DNA of 41,264 nt from Pseudomonadota bacterium (GCA_023417315.1 JAEZFW010000044.1:1-41264); one strand, 5' to 3'. Positions 15,975 through 25,071 are shown, numbered from the stretch's first letter. A program made the numbers and translations. The notes: a model not told the origin generated them from the letters alone.

Positions 15975-16100
15975 AGTGACGGAGTGACGAGGTGACAACG
16001 TGACGAAGTCAGAGGCGCAGCGTGACGGGTGTTATATGAGAGCAGGCGGCTGAGGCGCTTCTTGCCAGAACCCAGAACCCAGAATCCAGAGCCCAGAGCA
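15975..16100. repeat. Two different short-word arrays between UAAP2 and UAAP1
   Basis: An 8-nt-period array (GTGACGGAGTGACGAGGTGA and onward, 15975-16010) begins 7 nt after the UAAP2 stop. A different 7-nt array (CAGAACCCAGAACCCAGAAT and onward, 16067-16100) ends just before the UAAP1 start. This locus is mismatched: its two arms use different words. Confidence 0.75.
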
Positions 16101-16106
16101 AGAGAG

Positions 16107-16763
16107 ATGCTACGAGAAAGCGAGCGTCACATTTCACATGCGATTCGGCGGGAGATCGTGCCTGCGGGTGAGCCTTGGATGGGGCGCATCAAGTGTGGGC
16201 AGACCTTTCGCATCGTCGATCTCGAAGGTAATCAGGCGGTCGATACGTTGTTCTACAGCGCGGACACGCTCGAAGAGCGCTACAGCGCCGTCGATACGAT
16301 TCGCGCGCAGGGCAGCATCTATCTCACCACCGGAACACGGCTCGTGTCGAATGAGGGCAACACACTTCTGTCGATCGTTGCCGATACGTGCGGCAGGCAC
16401 GACACCTTGGGTGGCGCGTGCTCGGCGGAGAGCAATACGGTGCGCTATGCGATCGCGAAGCGCCACATGCACAGCTGCCGCGACAACTTCCTGCTCGCGC
16501 TCGCGAAATGGGGTGAGCAGTACGGCAAGGACTTCAGCAAGCGCGATCTCGCAAGCAACATCAACTTCTTCATGAATGTGCCGGTGACGCCCGAAGGCAA
16601 GCTCACGTTCGCCGACGGTGTCTCCGGGCCCGGACGCTATGTCGAGATGCGCGCCGAGATGGACGTCACTGTGTTGATCTCCAATTGCCCGCAGCTGAAC
16701 AACCCATGCAATGCCTATAACCCGACACCGGTGGAAGTGGTGGTGTGGGATGAGATCAAGTGA
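16107..16763 (+). CDS. Carboxyguanidine deiminase subunit (urea carboxylase-associated protein 1)
   Basis: 218 residues from ATG 16107, preceded by AAGAGAG. An upstream in-frame ATG at 16029 would translate the CAGAACC array (RTQNPEPRA) and was rejected. UAAP1 motifs are IPAGEPW-like IVPAGEPWMG, CGQTFRIVDLEGNQAVDTLF, DTIRAQGSIYLTTGTRLVSN, VADTCGRHDTLGGACSAESN, RDNFLLALAKWG, SNINFFMNVPVTPEG, EMRAEMDVTVLISNCPQLNN and PTPVEVVVWD. It is homologous to, and would pair with, the UAAP2 product as the second subunit of the deiminase. The stop codon (TGA) is itself part of the following GTGACGAR array. Confidence 0.92.
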   Translation: MLRESERHISHAIRREIVPAGEPWMGRIKCGQTFRIVDLEGNQAVDTLFYSADTLEERYSAVDTIRAQGSIYLTTGTRLVSNEGNTLLSIVADTCGRHDTLGGACSAESNTVRYAIAKRHMHSCRDNFLLALAKWGEQYGKDFSKRDLASNINFFMNVPVTPEGKLTFADGVSGPGRYVEMRAEMDVTVLISNCPQLNNPCNAYNPTPVEVVVWDEIK

Positions 16764-16899
16764 CGAGGTGACGAAGTGACGAGGTGACGAAGTCGGAGGA
16801 AGAGGCACGCGACTTCCGGCGAGGTCGGCAGTGCGCTGATTCAGAGCCGCTCTTGTTCCGACTTCATCACTCCGTCACTTCACCACTCCATCACCTCCA
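16759..16899. repeat. Inverted pair of GTGACGAR arrays overlapping the UAAP1 stop
   Basis: The left arm (16759-16794) has four 8-nt copies alternating GTGACGAG/GTGACGAA and includes the UAAP1 stop codon. The right arm (16857-16899) is its decayed complement (CACTCCGTCACTTCACCACT and onward). The inverted symmetry continues past the arrays: GAAGTCGGA at the left, TCCGACTTC at the right. Confidence 0.85.
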
Positions 16900-16968
16900 C
16901 GTTGCGGGACGACCCGCAAGTGTTGCTGTTCCGCCGGGACGACCCGGCACCTTGAGTCATGGTGCTCG

Positions 16969-19900
16969 ATGTTCGACAAGGTGCTGATCGCCAACCGCGG
17001 TGCAATTGCTTGCCGCATCATTCGTACGCTCAGACGCTTGGGGATTCGTTCGGTGGCGGTGCATTCGGATGCCGATCGCCATGCGATGCACGTGGCCATG
17101 GCGGACGAATCCGTTCACATCGGGCCTGCGGCCGCAGTCGAGAGTTATCTCAGGCAGGACAAGATCATCACAGCCGCGCTCGAAACGGGCGCGCAGGCGA
17201 TTCATCCCGGTTATGGCTTCTTGAGCGAGAACGCGTCGTTCGCTGAAAGCTGTGAGGCCGCAGGGCTCGTATTTATCGGGCCGACACCTGAGCAGATGCG
17301 TCGCTTCGGGCTCAAGCATGCAGCGCGCGAAGTCGCGCTCGCGCATGAAGTACCCCTGCTTCCGGGTACTGGATTACTCGCCGATGTCGATGAGGCGAGC
17401 GCGGCAGCGGCACGCATCGGCTTTCCTGTGATGCTGAAGAGCACCGCTGGAGGCGGCGGGATTGGGATGCAGCTGTGCACGGACGATGCGGCGCTGCGTG
17501 CGAGCTTCGCTGCCGTGGAGCGGCTTGCGAAGAGTAGCTTCAGTCAGGGCGGATTGTTTCTCGAGAAGTATGTCGGGCGGGCTCGCCACATCGAAGTGCA
17601 GATCTTCGGTGATGGTCGAGGCAATGTGATTGCGCTCGGTGAGCGCGATTGCTCTCTGCAGCGTCGTAATCAGAAAGTCATCGAAGAAACGCCGGCGCCC
17701 GGTCTTAACGACACCGTGCGTGAGCGTTTGTTTGCATGCGCCGAGCGCATGGGGCGCGCAGTCGATTACCGATCTGCGGGCACGGTCGAGTTCGTTTACG
17801 ACGATGCGAGCGGGCAGTTCTACTTTCTCGAGGTGAACACGCGCTTGCAGGTCGAGCACGGGATCACCGAGCAAGTCACGGGAATCGATCTCGTCGAATG
17901 GATGATCCGAACGGCCGCAGGCGAGGCGCCCGATCTGTCGCAGCGTCCTGTCGCGCGCGGGCACTCGATTCAGGCGCGCTTGTATGCGGAAGATCCTGCC
18001 AATCGTTTTCGACCGTCCAGCGGCACATTATCGAACGTCGCGCTTCCCACGGGTGTTCGCGTGGATCACTGGATCGAGACCGGCTGCGAGATCTCGGCGT
18101 ACTACGACCCGATGCTTGCGAAAGTGATCGCGACCGCCGCGACGCGCGAAGCGGCGCTCGCACGCTTGCGAGAGGCGCTCGCGACGACGCGCGTCGACGG
18201 CATCGAGACGAATCTCGTGTTCCTGCGCGAGATCGTGGCCCACGATGTGTTCTGCGAGGGACGCCAGTTCACGCGCTGGCTCAACGAGCTCGCGTTTCGA
18301 CCGAATACGATCGAGGTGCTGCAGCCAGGCACGCACACGAGCGTTCAAGATTATCCAGGGCGCATCGGTTACTGGAATATCGGCGTGCCGCCCTCGGGGC
18401 CGATGGACGATTTGGCCTTTCGATTCGCGAATCGCCTCGTTGGGAACGGTGAAGCTGCCGCGGGCCTCGAGCTCACCGTCACGGGTCCGACATTGAAGTT
18501 CAATCGAGCAGTCGTGTTCGCGTTGACCGGCGCTTCGATGCAGGCAGAGATCGTGTCGCCGCAAGGTGAGAAGCGCACGGTGCCGTTCTGGTCGGCAATT
18601 CATGCTGAGTCCGGCAGCATCTTGAAGTTGAAGCGGATCCTGGGCGCAGGCCAACGTGCGTATGTCGCCGTGCGAGGCGGCATCGATGTGCCGCTCTACA
18701 TGGGAAGTCGTGCGACGTTCACGCTCGGTCAGTTCGGCGGTCACGCCGGTCGCGTCTTGCGAGCGGGCGATGTGCTGCACTTGAATGCGCCCGGCCGCGA
18801 CGATGAAGTCTGCTCGTTTCCGCGTGAGCTCATTCCGGAGTACGGGCACGAGTGGACGCTGCGCGTGATGTACGGGCCGCATGGGGCACCCGACTTCTTC
18901 ACGACGCAGGATATCGAAGCCTTTTTTGCTGCGAGCTGGGAGGTGCACTACAACTCGAGCCGCACGGGTGTGCGCCTCATCGGACCGAAGCCGAAGTGGG
19001 CCCGACCGGATGGAGGCGAAGCCGGTCTACATCCTTCCAACATTCACGACAATGCCTATGCGATCGGCGCAATCGATTTCACGGGTGACATGCCTGTGAT
19101 CCTCGGGCCGGATGGGCCGAGTCTCGGTGGGTTCGTGTGTCCGGCGACGATCATACGCGCAGACATGTGGAAGGTCGGGCAATTGCGGCCAGGCGATCGC
19201 GTTCGCTTCCAGCCTCGATCCTTTGACGAAGCGCGCGAATTGGAGCGCGTGCAGGAGGAGACGATACGAACACTCGGCGCACCGTCGTCCTTCCTCCATC
19301 ACTCTTACAATTTCCCATCCGTCGTTCCTGCGGAGGCGGGAATCCAATCGGAGAGAAAGAGCAGGATGGGTCCTCGCCTTCGCGAGGATGACGACAAGAA
19401 GGAGGAGAGCGGGATGGGTCCTCGCCTCCGCGAGGATGACGACAGGAAGGAGGAGAGCGGGATGGGTCCTCGCCTTCGCGAGGATGACGAGGAGGAAAGA
19501 AGAAAGAGGGCATCGATAGCACGCACTGTGCCAGGTCCAGTGCTGCGGCGAACGCCCGCTGCGCCGGCGTGGCCCGAAGTCTGCTATCGGCAAGCAGGAG
19601 ATTCCTATCTGCTGATCGAGTACGGCGAGAACGTGCTCGACCTCACGTTGCGCTTCCGCGTGCACGCGCTGATGGAGCACTTGCAACGTGAGCAGATTCG
19701 AGGGATTCAAGAGCTGACGCCAGGCATTCGTTCGCTGCAAATTCACTTCGATCCGAGCCAGCTCACACAGCGCGAGCTCCTCGACGCGCTCGAGCGCGCG
19801 GAGCGCAGTTTGCCGGCGATCGACGAGACGGAAGTACGAAGCCGCATCGTGCACCTGCCTTTGTCGTGGGACGATCCTGCAACACGGCTCGCGATCGAGA

Positions 19901-20805
19901 AGTACATGCAATCGGTGCGTAAGGACGCACCCTGGTGTCCGAGCAATCTCGAGTTCATCCGTCGCATCAATGGGCTCGAATCGATCGACGACGTACGCCG
20001 CATCGTCTTCGATGCGAGCTATCTCGTCATGGGTCTCGGCGATGTGTACCTCGGCGCTCCAGTCGCAACACCGCTCGACCCGCGGCATCGGCTCGTCACG
20101 ACGAAGTACAACCCGGCACGAACTTGGACGCCGGAAAATGCCGTCGGCATCGGCGGCGCTTATATGTGTGTGTACGGGATGGAAGGACCGGGGGGCTATC
20201 AGTTCGTCGGTCGCACGATCCAGATGTGGAATCGATACCGCCAGACCGGTGATTTCACCGAAGGCAAGCCGTGGCTGCTGCGATTCTTCGATCAGATCCG
20301 CTTCTATTCCGTGTCTGCAGAAGAGTTGCTGCAGCTTCGCGAGGATTTCCCGCGCGGTCGCATGAAGCTGAAGGTCGAAGAATCCATACTGCGGCTGCGC
20401 GATTATCACGCATTCTTGCACGCGCACGCCGATTCGATCGCGGAATTCAAAGCGCGCCAGCATGCGGCGTTCGAGGCCGAGCGCGAGCGCTGGATTCGCA
20501 ACGGGCAGCTCACATTCGAAAGCGATGTCGATGCGGTGGCGGATGAGGGGACGCAGACGGGTATCCCTGCGGGGACCGTCGCCGTGACTGCCCCCGTCAC
20601 CGGGAGCGTGTGGAAGGTTTCAGTGCAGCCAGGTGCGCGAGTTGGCAGTGAGCAGGAGCTTCTGCTCATCGAGGCCATGAAGATGGAAATTCCGATCTTG
20701 GCCGATGAAGCCGGCGAGGTGATCGAAGTGCGCGTGAAGCAAGGCGCCGCCGTGCGGGCAGGCGACATCCTCGCTGTGATTCGGCCGGAGAAGAACGATG
20801 AGTGA
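16969..20805 (+). CDS. Biotin-dependent guanidine/urea carboxylase with in-frame repeat insertion
   Basis: 1278 residues. Domains in order: biotin carboxylase at about 1-455 (KVLIANRGAIACRIIRTLRR, GGGGIGMQ in the ATP-grasp, EVNTRLQVEH), a KipA/AHS2-like domain at about 460-770 (DYPGRIGYWNIGVPPSGPMD), a KipI/AHS1-like domain at about 868-1080 (GLGDVYLGAP, TTKYNPARTWTPENAVGIGG, PGGYQFVGRT) and a C-terminal biotinyl domain with biotinyl-lysine Lys1238 in EAMKMEI. It carboxylates urea or guanidine using ATP and bicarbonate. The riboswitch and the deiminase genes argue for guanidine. Residues about 780-848 are a highly charged linker with three 16-residue repeats (MGPRLREDDDKKEESG type), encoded by inserted palindromic DNA and making the protein longer than the usual about 1200. 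It overlaps the next gene by 8 bp. Confidence 0.92.
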   Translation: MFDKVLIANRGAIACRIIRTLRRLGIRSVAVHSDADRHAMHVAMADESVHIGPAAAVESYLRQDKIITAALETGAQAIHPGYGFLSENASFAESCEAAGLVFIGPTPEQMRRFGLKHAAREVALAHEVPLLPGTGLLADVDEASAAAARIGFPVMLKSTAGGGGIGMQLCTDDAALRASFAAVERLAKSSFSQGGLFLEKYVGRARHIEVQIFGDGRGNVIALGERDCSLQRRNQKVIEETPAPGLNDTVRERLFACAERMGRAVDYRSAGTVEFVYDDASGQFYFLEVNTRLQVEHGITEQVTGIDLVEWMIRTAAGEAPDLSQRPVARGHSIQARLYAEDPANRFRPSSGTLSNVALPTGVRVDHWIETGCEISAYYDPMLAKVIATAATREAALARLREALATTRVDGIETNLVFLREIVAHDVFCEGRQFTRWLNELAFRPNTIEVLQPGTHTSVQDYPGRIGYWNIGVPPSGPMDDLAFRFANRLVGNGEAAAGLELTVTGPTLKFNRAVVFALTGASMQAEIVSPQGEKRTVPFWSAIHAESGSILKLKRILGAGQRAYVAVRGGIDVPLYMGSRATFTLGQFGGHAGRVLRAGDVLHLNAPGRDDEVCSFPRELIPEYGHEWTLRVMYGPHGAPDFFTTQDIEAFFAASWEVHYNSSRTGVRLIGPKPKWARPDGGEAGLHPSNIHDNAYAIGAIDFTGDMPVILGPDGPSLGGFVCPATIIRADMWKVGQLRPGDRVRFQPRSFDEARELERVQEETIRTLGAPSSFLHHSYNFPSVVPAEAGIQSERKSRMGPRLREDDDKKEESGMGPRLREDDDRKEESGMGPRLREDDEEERRKRASIARTVPGPVLRRTPAAPAWPEVCYRQAGDSYLLIEYGENVLDLTLRFRVHALMEHLQREQIRGIQELTPGIRSLQIHFDPSQLTQRELLDALERAERSLPAIDETEVRSRIVHLPLSWDDPATRLAIEKYMQSVRKDAPWCPSNLEFIRRINGLESIDDVRRIVFDASYLVMGLGDVYLGAPVATPLDPRHRLVTTKYNPARTWTPENAVGIGGAYMCVYGMEGPGGYQFVGRTIQMWNRYRQTGDFTEGKPWLLRFFDQIRFYSVSAEELLQLREDFPRGRMKLKVEESILRLRDYHAFLHAHADSIAEFKARQHAAFEAERERWIRNGQLTFESDVDAVADEGTQTGIPAGTVAVTAPVTGSVWKVSVQPGARVGSEQELLLIEAMKMEIPILADEAGEVIEVRVKQGAAVRAGDILAVIRPEKNDE
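19320..19496 (+). repeat. REP-like palindromes inserted in frame in the carboxylase gene
   Basis: First a partial copy (CGTCGTTCCTGCGGAGGCGG, 19320-19346), then three opposite-orientation copies of GGATGGGTCCTCGCC-ttcg-CGAGGATGACGA starting at 19364, 19412 and 19460. The period is exactly 48 nt (16 codons), so the reading frame is kept. Each copy holds the stem TCCTCG/CGAGGA. It falls in the linker between two structural domains of the protein. Confidence 0.9.
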
Positions 20806-22591
20806 CCTTACGATCGAGGCGTTGCTGAGCGGCTATCGCGCGCGCAAATTTACTCCGAGCGACGTCATCGCGCAGGTGCTCGCGCGAATCGAGGAAGACA
20901 GGTCCAATGCCATCTGGATCTCGCGTCTGTCGCCTGAGGACGTGCTTCGCCATGCCCGCGCGCTCGAGGATCGCACCGTCCATGATTTACCGCTTTACGG
21001 CGTGCCGTTCGCGATCAAGGACAACATCGATCTTGCGGGTGTGCCGACGACTGCAGGATGCCCTGCCTTCAGCTACTTGCCTCAGCGCACAGCGCATGTC
21101 GCGCATCGATTGATCGAGGCAGGCGCGATTCCAATCGGAAAGACGAATCTCGATCAGTTCGCAACGGGGCTCGTGGGAACGCGCTCGCCCTACGGGGCGT
21201 GTGCGAACGCATTCGACTCCTCCTATATATCGGGCGGCTCGAGCAGCGGCTCGGCCGTCGCAGTGGCGCGAGGTCTCGTAAGCTTCGCGTTGGGAAGTGA
21301 TACTGCTGGTTCCGGGCGCGTGCCTGCGGCTTTCAACAATATCGTCGGGTTGAAACCTTCCTGCGGACGATTGAGCACGCGTGGCCTGGTGCCGGCATGC
21401 CGCTCGTTGGATTGCGTATCGATCTTTGCACTTACGAGCGATGATGCAGCGCGCGTGCTGAGTGTGGCGCAAGCATTCGACGCCGATGATGAGTACGCCC
21501 GCGACTTCGCGAGAATCGAGGAACCTGCGATGCGTCCGGCTGCGGGCGATGTTCGCATCGGTGTGCCACAGGGCGATCAACTCGAGTTCTTCGGCGATGC
21601 GGGCTATGCAGCGGCGTATGCCCAGACGCTCGAGCGCGTGCGTGCACTGGGATGGCGAATCGTCGAGATCGACTTCGAGCCCTTCAAGCACGTTGCACGT
21701 CTGCTCTACGAAGGACCGTGGCTCGCGGAACGCTATGTGGTGCTCGCGCCGTTTCTGCGTGAGCACGCCGATGCTATGCATCCGATCACGCGCACGATCA
21801 TTCAGCACGGCGCGGAGCCAACCGCCGCACAGGCATTCGCCGCACACTATCGATTGATGCAACTCAAGCGGCGTAGCGAACCGGTATGGGAGCACATCGA
21901 TGCGATGATGGTTCCGACGGCACCGTCGATCTACACGATTGCCGAGGTCAATGCGGATCCGATTGCGCTGAACACGCGGCTCGGGACCTATACGAACTTC
22001 GTCAACCTCCTCGACCTGGCGGCCATCGCGGTGCCTGGAGGGTTCCGCAGCGACGGCGTACCGTTCGGTGTCACGCTCATCGCTCCGCGCGGGGCGGATC
22101 GCACGCTGTTGCAGTACTCGGATCGCCTGCACCGCGCGAGCGTGGACACGCTCGGCGCGACACCGTTCTCGTTCCCGAGTCCGAAGCTGCACGAAGCCAT
22201 TCCAGCGGGTTACATCGGCGTGGTCGTCTGCGGCGCGCATATGAGCGGCTTGCCTTTGCACCATCAGTTGACGGAGCGCCGATCGTTGTTCGTTCGTGCG
22301 ACGCGCACGGCTGCGAAATACCGCTTCTACGCTTTGCCTGGCGGCCCGCCAAAGCGACCTGGTCTCGTGCGCGTGCTCGAGGGCGGCGCACCGGTCGAGG
22401 TAGAAGTCTGGGCCGTGCCGCAGGCGCAGTTCGGCACCTTCGTCGCGGGCATTCCCTCGCCACTCGGCATCGGCAAAGTAGAGCTCGAGGATGGCTCACT
22501 CGTGAGCGGTTTTCTCTGCGAGTCCATCGCGATCGACGGCGCAGAGGACATCACTGCACTCGGCAGTTGGCGCGCGTACCTTAAGCGCTAG
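20798..22591 (+). CDS. atzF: Allophanate hydrolase
   Basis: 597 residues from ATG 20798, overlapping the carboxylase stop by 8 bp. The amidase-signature domain (about 1-450) has catalytic Lys74 (FAIKDNID), cis-Ser148 in GGSSSGSA and nucleophile Ser172 in GSDTAGSGR. The spacings of 74 and 24 residues equal those I recall for AtzF of Pseudomonas. The C-terminal domain (about 470-597: GAHMSGLPLHHQL, YALPGGPPKRPGLVRV, PLGIGKVELEDG, AIDGAEDITALGSWRAYL) is the family's second, decarboxylating domain. It converts allophanate to two ammonia and two CO2, the last step of guanidine or urea carboxylase pathways. It is the last gene of the operon and is followed by a strong hairpin. Confidence 0.94.
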   Translation: MSDLTIEALLSGYRARKFTPSDVIAQVLARIEEDRSNAIWISRLSPEDVLRHARALEDRTVHDLPLYGVPFAIKDNIDLAGVPTTAGCPAFSYLPQRTAHVAHRLIEAGAIPIGKTNLDQFATGLVGTRSPYGACANAFDSSYISGGSSSGSAVAVARGLVSFALGSDTAGSGRVPAAFNNIVGLKPSCGRLSTRGLVPACRSLDCVSIFALTSDDAARVLSVAQAFDADDEYARDFARIEEPAMRPAAGDVRIGVPQGDQLEFFGDAGYAAAYAQTLERVRALGWRIVEIDFEPFKHVARLLYEGPWLAERYVVLAPFLREHADAMHPITRTIIQHGAEPTAAQAFAAHYRLMQLKRRSEPVWEHIDAMMVPTAPSIYTIAEVNADPIALNTRLGTYTNFVNLLDLAAIAVPGGFRSDGVPFGVTLIAPRGADRTLLQYSDRLHRASVDTLGATPFSFPSPKLHEAIPAGYIGVVVCGAHMSGLPLHHQLTERRSLFVRATRTAAKYRFYALPGGPPKRPGLVRVLEGGAPVEVEVWAVPQAQFGTFVAGIPSPLGIGKVELEDGSLVSGFLCESIAIDGAEDITALGSWRAYLKR

Positions 22592-22594
22592 CAA

Positions 22595-22622
22595 GGCAGG
22601 ACCGAGCGAGTTCGGTCCTGCC
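22595..22622 (+). terminator. Strong hairpin after the allophanate hydrolase gene
   Basis: GGCAGGACCGA-gcgag-TTCGGTCCTGCC: about 11 paired bases with a 4-5-nt loop, starting 4 nt after the stop. There is no T-tract after it, so it may act as an mRNA 3'-end stabiliser or a Rho-assisted terminator rather than a classical intrinsic one. Confidence 0.65.
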
Positions 22623-22731
22623 CGAACGTTCGTCTTGCGCGCGCGCCTATCGGCAGAGCGGATGGAACGCCGCGTCCAGAAACTTGTCGGTCCTTCGGTG
22701 AGGTCCGTGTCAGACAGCCTGATGGGTGTCC

Positions 22732-22790
22732 GCACGACTTGCTTCATGGTTACGCCCGGTCCTGAAACAAGTCCTGATGTCAGGCCTGCG
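22732..22790 (-). repeat. Shortened copy of the 112-115-bp palindromic element
   Basis: The right arm GGTCCTGAAACAAGTCCTG, preceded by TTACGCCC, is identical to copy 2 over that arm. A degraded left arm, ACGACTTGCTTCATGG, lies only about 8 nt away. The interior hairpin of the full element is missing, so this looks like a deletion derivative. The rest of the gap to 22851 shows no gene. Confidence 0.7.
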
Positions 22791-22851
22791 ACGCGGAGTC
22801 ACCCACATCGTCTCCTAAGAAATCCGCAGAGCTGCTTCGAACCGAGAAAGA

Positions 22852-24891
22852 CTAGAGCTGCAGCCCCACGCTTGGCATGCGCGCCAAGTCTTGCCACATC
22901 CGGCCGCTGACCTCGGCGCCATACACTGAGAACACGCTGTCATCGTGCAGCACGCCGCGTTTAGGTGTGATGAAGGGCGGCGCGCTTGCTCCGTTCGACG
23001 GCTCATTCGTACGAATGACACCCTGAAAGTGCAGGCGCGGCGAGCCGCCGCTCGCGTTCTGCACCTCGAGCAGATGCAACCCCGAGTACGTCCAGGAGAA
23101 CGCGCCCGCGCTATTGGGGTTTGGAGTCTCGAACACATCGATCGGCAACGCGATTCGAAATGCATCGCCTGGCGCGGCCAAAAAGGCCATCGCGTGAGGG
23201 TCCGTCACTGCTTCGCTTCGTGAGCCCGAGTCGCCGAACACTTGAACGCCGACAGAGCGCGGCGCGTCCGGAGCGCTGACATCGAAGAGCTCGACCTTCA
23301 CACCGCGCAACACCCCTTGCTCCGACGTGTGTTGTCCCACGGTCGCGACCAGCCATTCGTTGAGTGGATGCAGATACGTCGAGAAGCCTGGGATCTCGAG
23401 CTCGCCGGAGATGAACGGATCGGTCGGATCGGTGAGATCGATGACATAGAACGGATCGATCATCCGTGCGGTGACGACGTAAGCGCGCTCCGCGAGGAAC
23501 CGAACCGCCTGCACCATCTCGCCCGGTTTACCGATCGGGGCTGGACGCCTGTCGTTTGGCAGCGTCGAAAGCAGCTCGAGCGAAGGCCCGGTCTGCCGCA
23601 AGATGCTCAGCCTATGTTGTGAAAGGCTCGCACCCGCCCATTGCGAAGTGAGGATCCGCAGGTCGGCAGCGCGCTCATCCATGTAGTAGGAAGGATTTGC
23701 CCATCCCACGCGCCCATCCACTGCGCCAGTCGCGGCGTAGGAGATCGCGCCATTCGCAAGATCGAATTTGTGAAGCACCGTGAACGTCGCATCTGGACCG
23801 CGGGTCCCTTCGCCGCCGATATACAAGCTCGCTTGCGATGCGTACGCGCCGCTCACGTTCGTATTGAGGCAAGTCGAATCAGTGATGCGGCGCTCTCGAA
23901 CATCGATTGCCGTAATGACGAGTAGCTGAGCGAAAGCGTGGGTTCGCTCCAGGTCGGAGGCGACGACGCAATCGGAAGGGCGGACGAGCGGTTGCTCAGG
24001 ACCGTCGTTGATCCTGTATTGCGGCAGCAGCTCATTCGTCTGCGCGGCTCGGATGAGCTGCTCGTTCTGTTCGCGTCGCTCTCGCGAATCGGCTGGAAGA
24101 GTCAAGCCTTCAAGGCGCGGACGGAAGCCAGTGACCAGATACAAAACATCGCCGATCTTGCGGCTCGTCCGTATCCACCCATCCATTTCGAGCTTCCACG
24201 TCTGCCGAACGTTGTATGGATCATTCACATCGAGAAGCTGAAGGCGCGCGGTGTCGCGCTCCCCAACACCCAGTGCGTTCGGCGTGGGCACGAACGGCAT
24301 GAACCACAGTCGGACATCGTGGCTGACCGCCGCGAGCGTTTCGGCGCGTCCGGTGTCGTTCTCGAGCATATAGATCAGCGCCGGCTCGCTTTGCTCGCCC
24401 TCCAGATCGAATCTCGCTACTTGCTGTGCGGTCGCGCTCGCAGCATCGGTTCGCAAGATGGACAGCGTGTTGCGCGTGAGCGGCGGCAACAGCGTCTGCG
24501 AGGTGGGTGCGGTCGGCTCGTTGCGCACGATGAACAGATGATGCCCGTCGTACTTCACCGGATCCGCTTCATCGACACCTTCGACCTGCTGCGTCGTTCG
24601 CGAATACGCGGGAACCTCGGCGCTGGCCGCAATATCGGAAAAAAACCCGATCTGGGCATCGGCGCCTGCAAGCAGGCGCACGCCGTTCCTCATCGCCAAC
24701 AAGAGCTCTTCGTCGGCACGCGGGGCGCGCAGTTGACTCGTGCTAGAGTCTGGAATGCGAAGCTCGCTGTAATCGACGCTGGCTGGAGGAGGAATCGCGG
24801 GCGCGCGTCGTTCCTCGCTCGAGCCGCCGCCGCACGCAACCAGCGCACCGCAGATCGACAAAAGCCACGCGGCTCCCGTTCGGATTCGCAC
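22852..24891 (-). CDS. Beta-propeller (PF09826-like) lipoprotein
   Basis: 679 residues from GTG 24891, with CAGGAG 7 nt upstream. A start at 25059 would put 56 non-signal residues before the signal peptide. The signal VRIRTGAAWLLSICGALVAC-GGG ends in a lipobox (LVAC), predicting a lipid-anchored envelope protein. The diagnostic segment RTTQQVEGVDEADPVKYDG, followed by HLFIV, marks the beta-propeller family PF09826. Later blades include VTARMIDPFYVIDLTDPTDP and SGELEIPGFSTYLHPLNE. Its function is unknown; these are secreted or anchored propellers. It is transcribed divergently from the MipA gene. No partner gene is evident. Confidence 0.88.
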   Translation of the reverse strand: MRIRTGAAWLLSICGALVACGGGSSEERRAPAIPPPASVDYSELRIPDSSTSQLRAPRADEELLLAMRNGVRLLAGADAQIGFFSDIAASAEVPAYSRTTQQVEGVDEADPVKYDGHHLFIVRNEPTAPTSQTLLPPLTRNTLSILRTDAASATAQQVARFDLEGEQSEPALIYMLENDTGRAETLAAVSHDVRLWFMPFVPTPNALGVGERDTARLQLLDVNDPYNVRQTWKLEMDGWIRTSRKIGDVLYLVTGFRPRLEGLTLPADSRERREQNEQLIRAAQTNELLPQYRINDGPEQPLVRPSDCVVASDLERTHAFAQLLVITAIDVRERRITDSTCLNTNVSGAYASQASLYIGGEGTRGPDATFTVLHKFDLANGAISYAATGAVDGRVGWANPSYYMDERAADLRILTSQWAGASLSQHRLSILRQTGPSLELLSTLPNDRRPAPIGKPGEMVQAVRFLAERAYVVTARMIDPFYVIDLTDPTDPFISGELEIPGFSTYLHPLNEWLVATVGQHTSEQGVLRGVKVELFDVSAPDAPRSVGVQVFGDSGSRSEAVTDPHAMAFLAAPGDAFRIALPIDVFETPNPNSAGAFSWTYSGLHLLEVQNASGGSPRLHFQGVIRTNEPSNGASAPPFITPKRGVLHDDSVFSVYGAEVSGRMWQDLARMPSVGLQL

Positions 24892-25039
24892 TTGATGCTC
24901 CTGTGGAGCGCCATTCCGCACAGACCATTGATCATAGACCGAACAGAGCCCGTGAATGTCGCCTCTTTGTAATCGGCTCGTGGGTCTGCTGCCGCGCGGC
25001 TGCCACCCGAACATTCGGGTTACAAATCGCAACCGAGCC

Positions 25040-25071
25040 TTGACAGAACGGGGGCACACCTCTGGGATAAT
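25040..25071 (+). promoter_or_regulatory. Possible promoter of the mipA-DUF3019 operon
   Basis: TTGACA at 25040-25045 is a perfect -35 hexamer. GATAAT at 25066-25071 is a good -10, but the 20-nt spacer is long; TGGGAT at 17 nt is the alternative. It would give a leader of about 35 nt to ATG 25114. Motif-only evidence. Confidence 0.4.

Noticed and set aside
15147..16100. Possible CRISPR-like array
   Set aside because: The repeats are contiguous 7-8-nt words without spacers, and no cas genes are in the window.
19027..20463. 478-codon open frame on the minus strand opposite the carboxylase
   Set aside because: It is a shadow of the plus-strand gene in GC-rich DNA. Its low-complexity RTHPALLL-type stretch is just the repeat insertion read backwards, and the plus frame has a complete enzyme.
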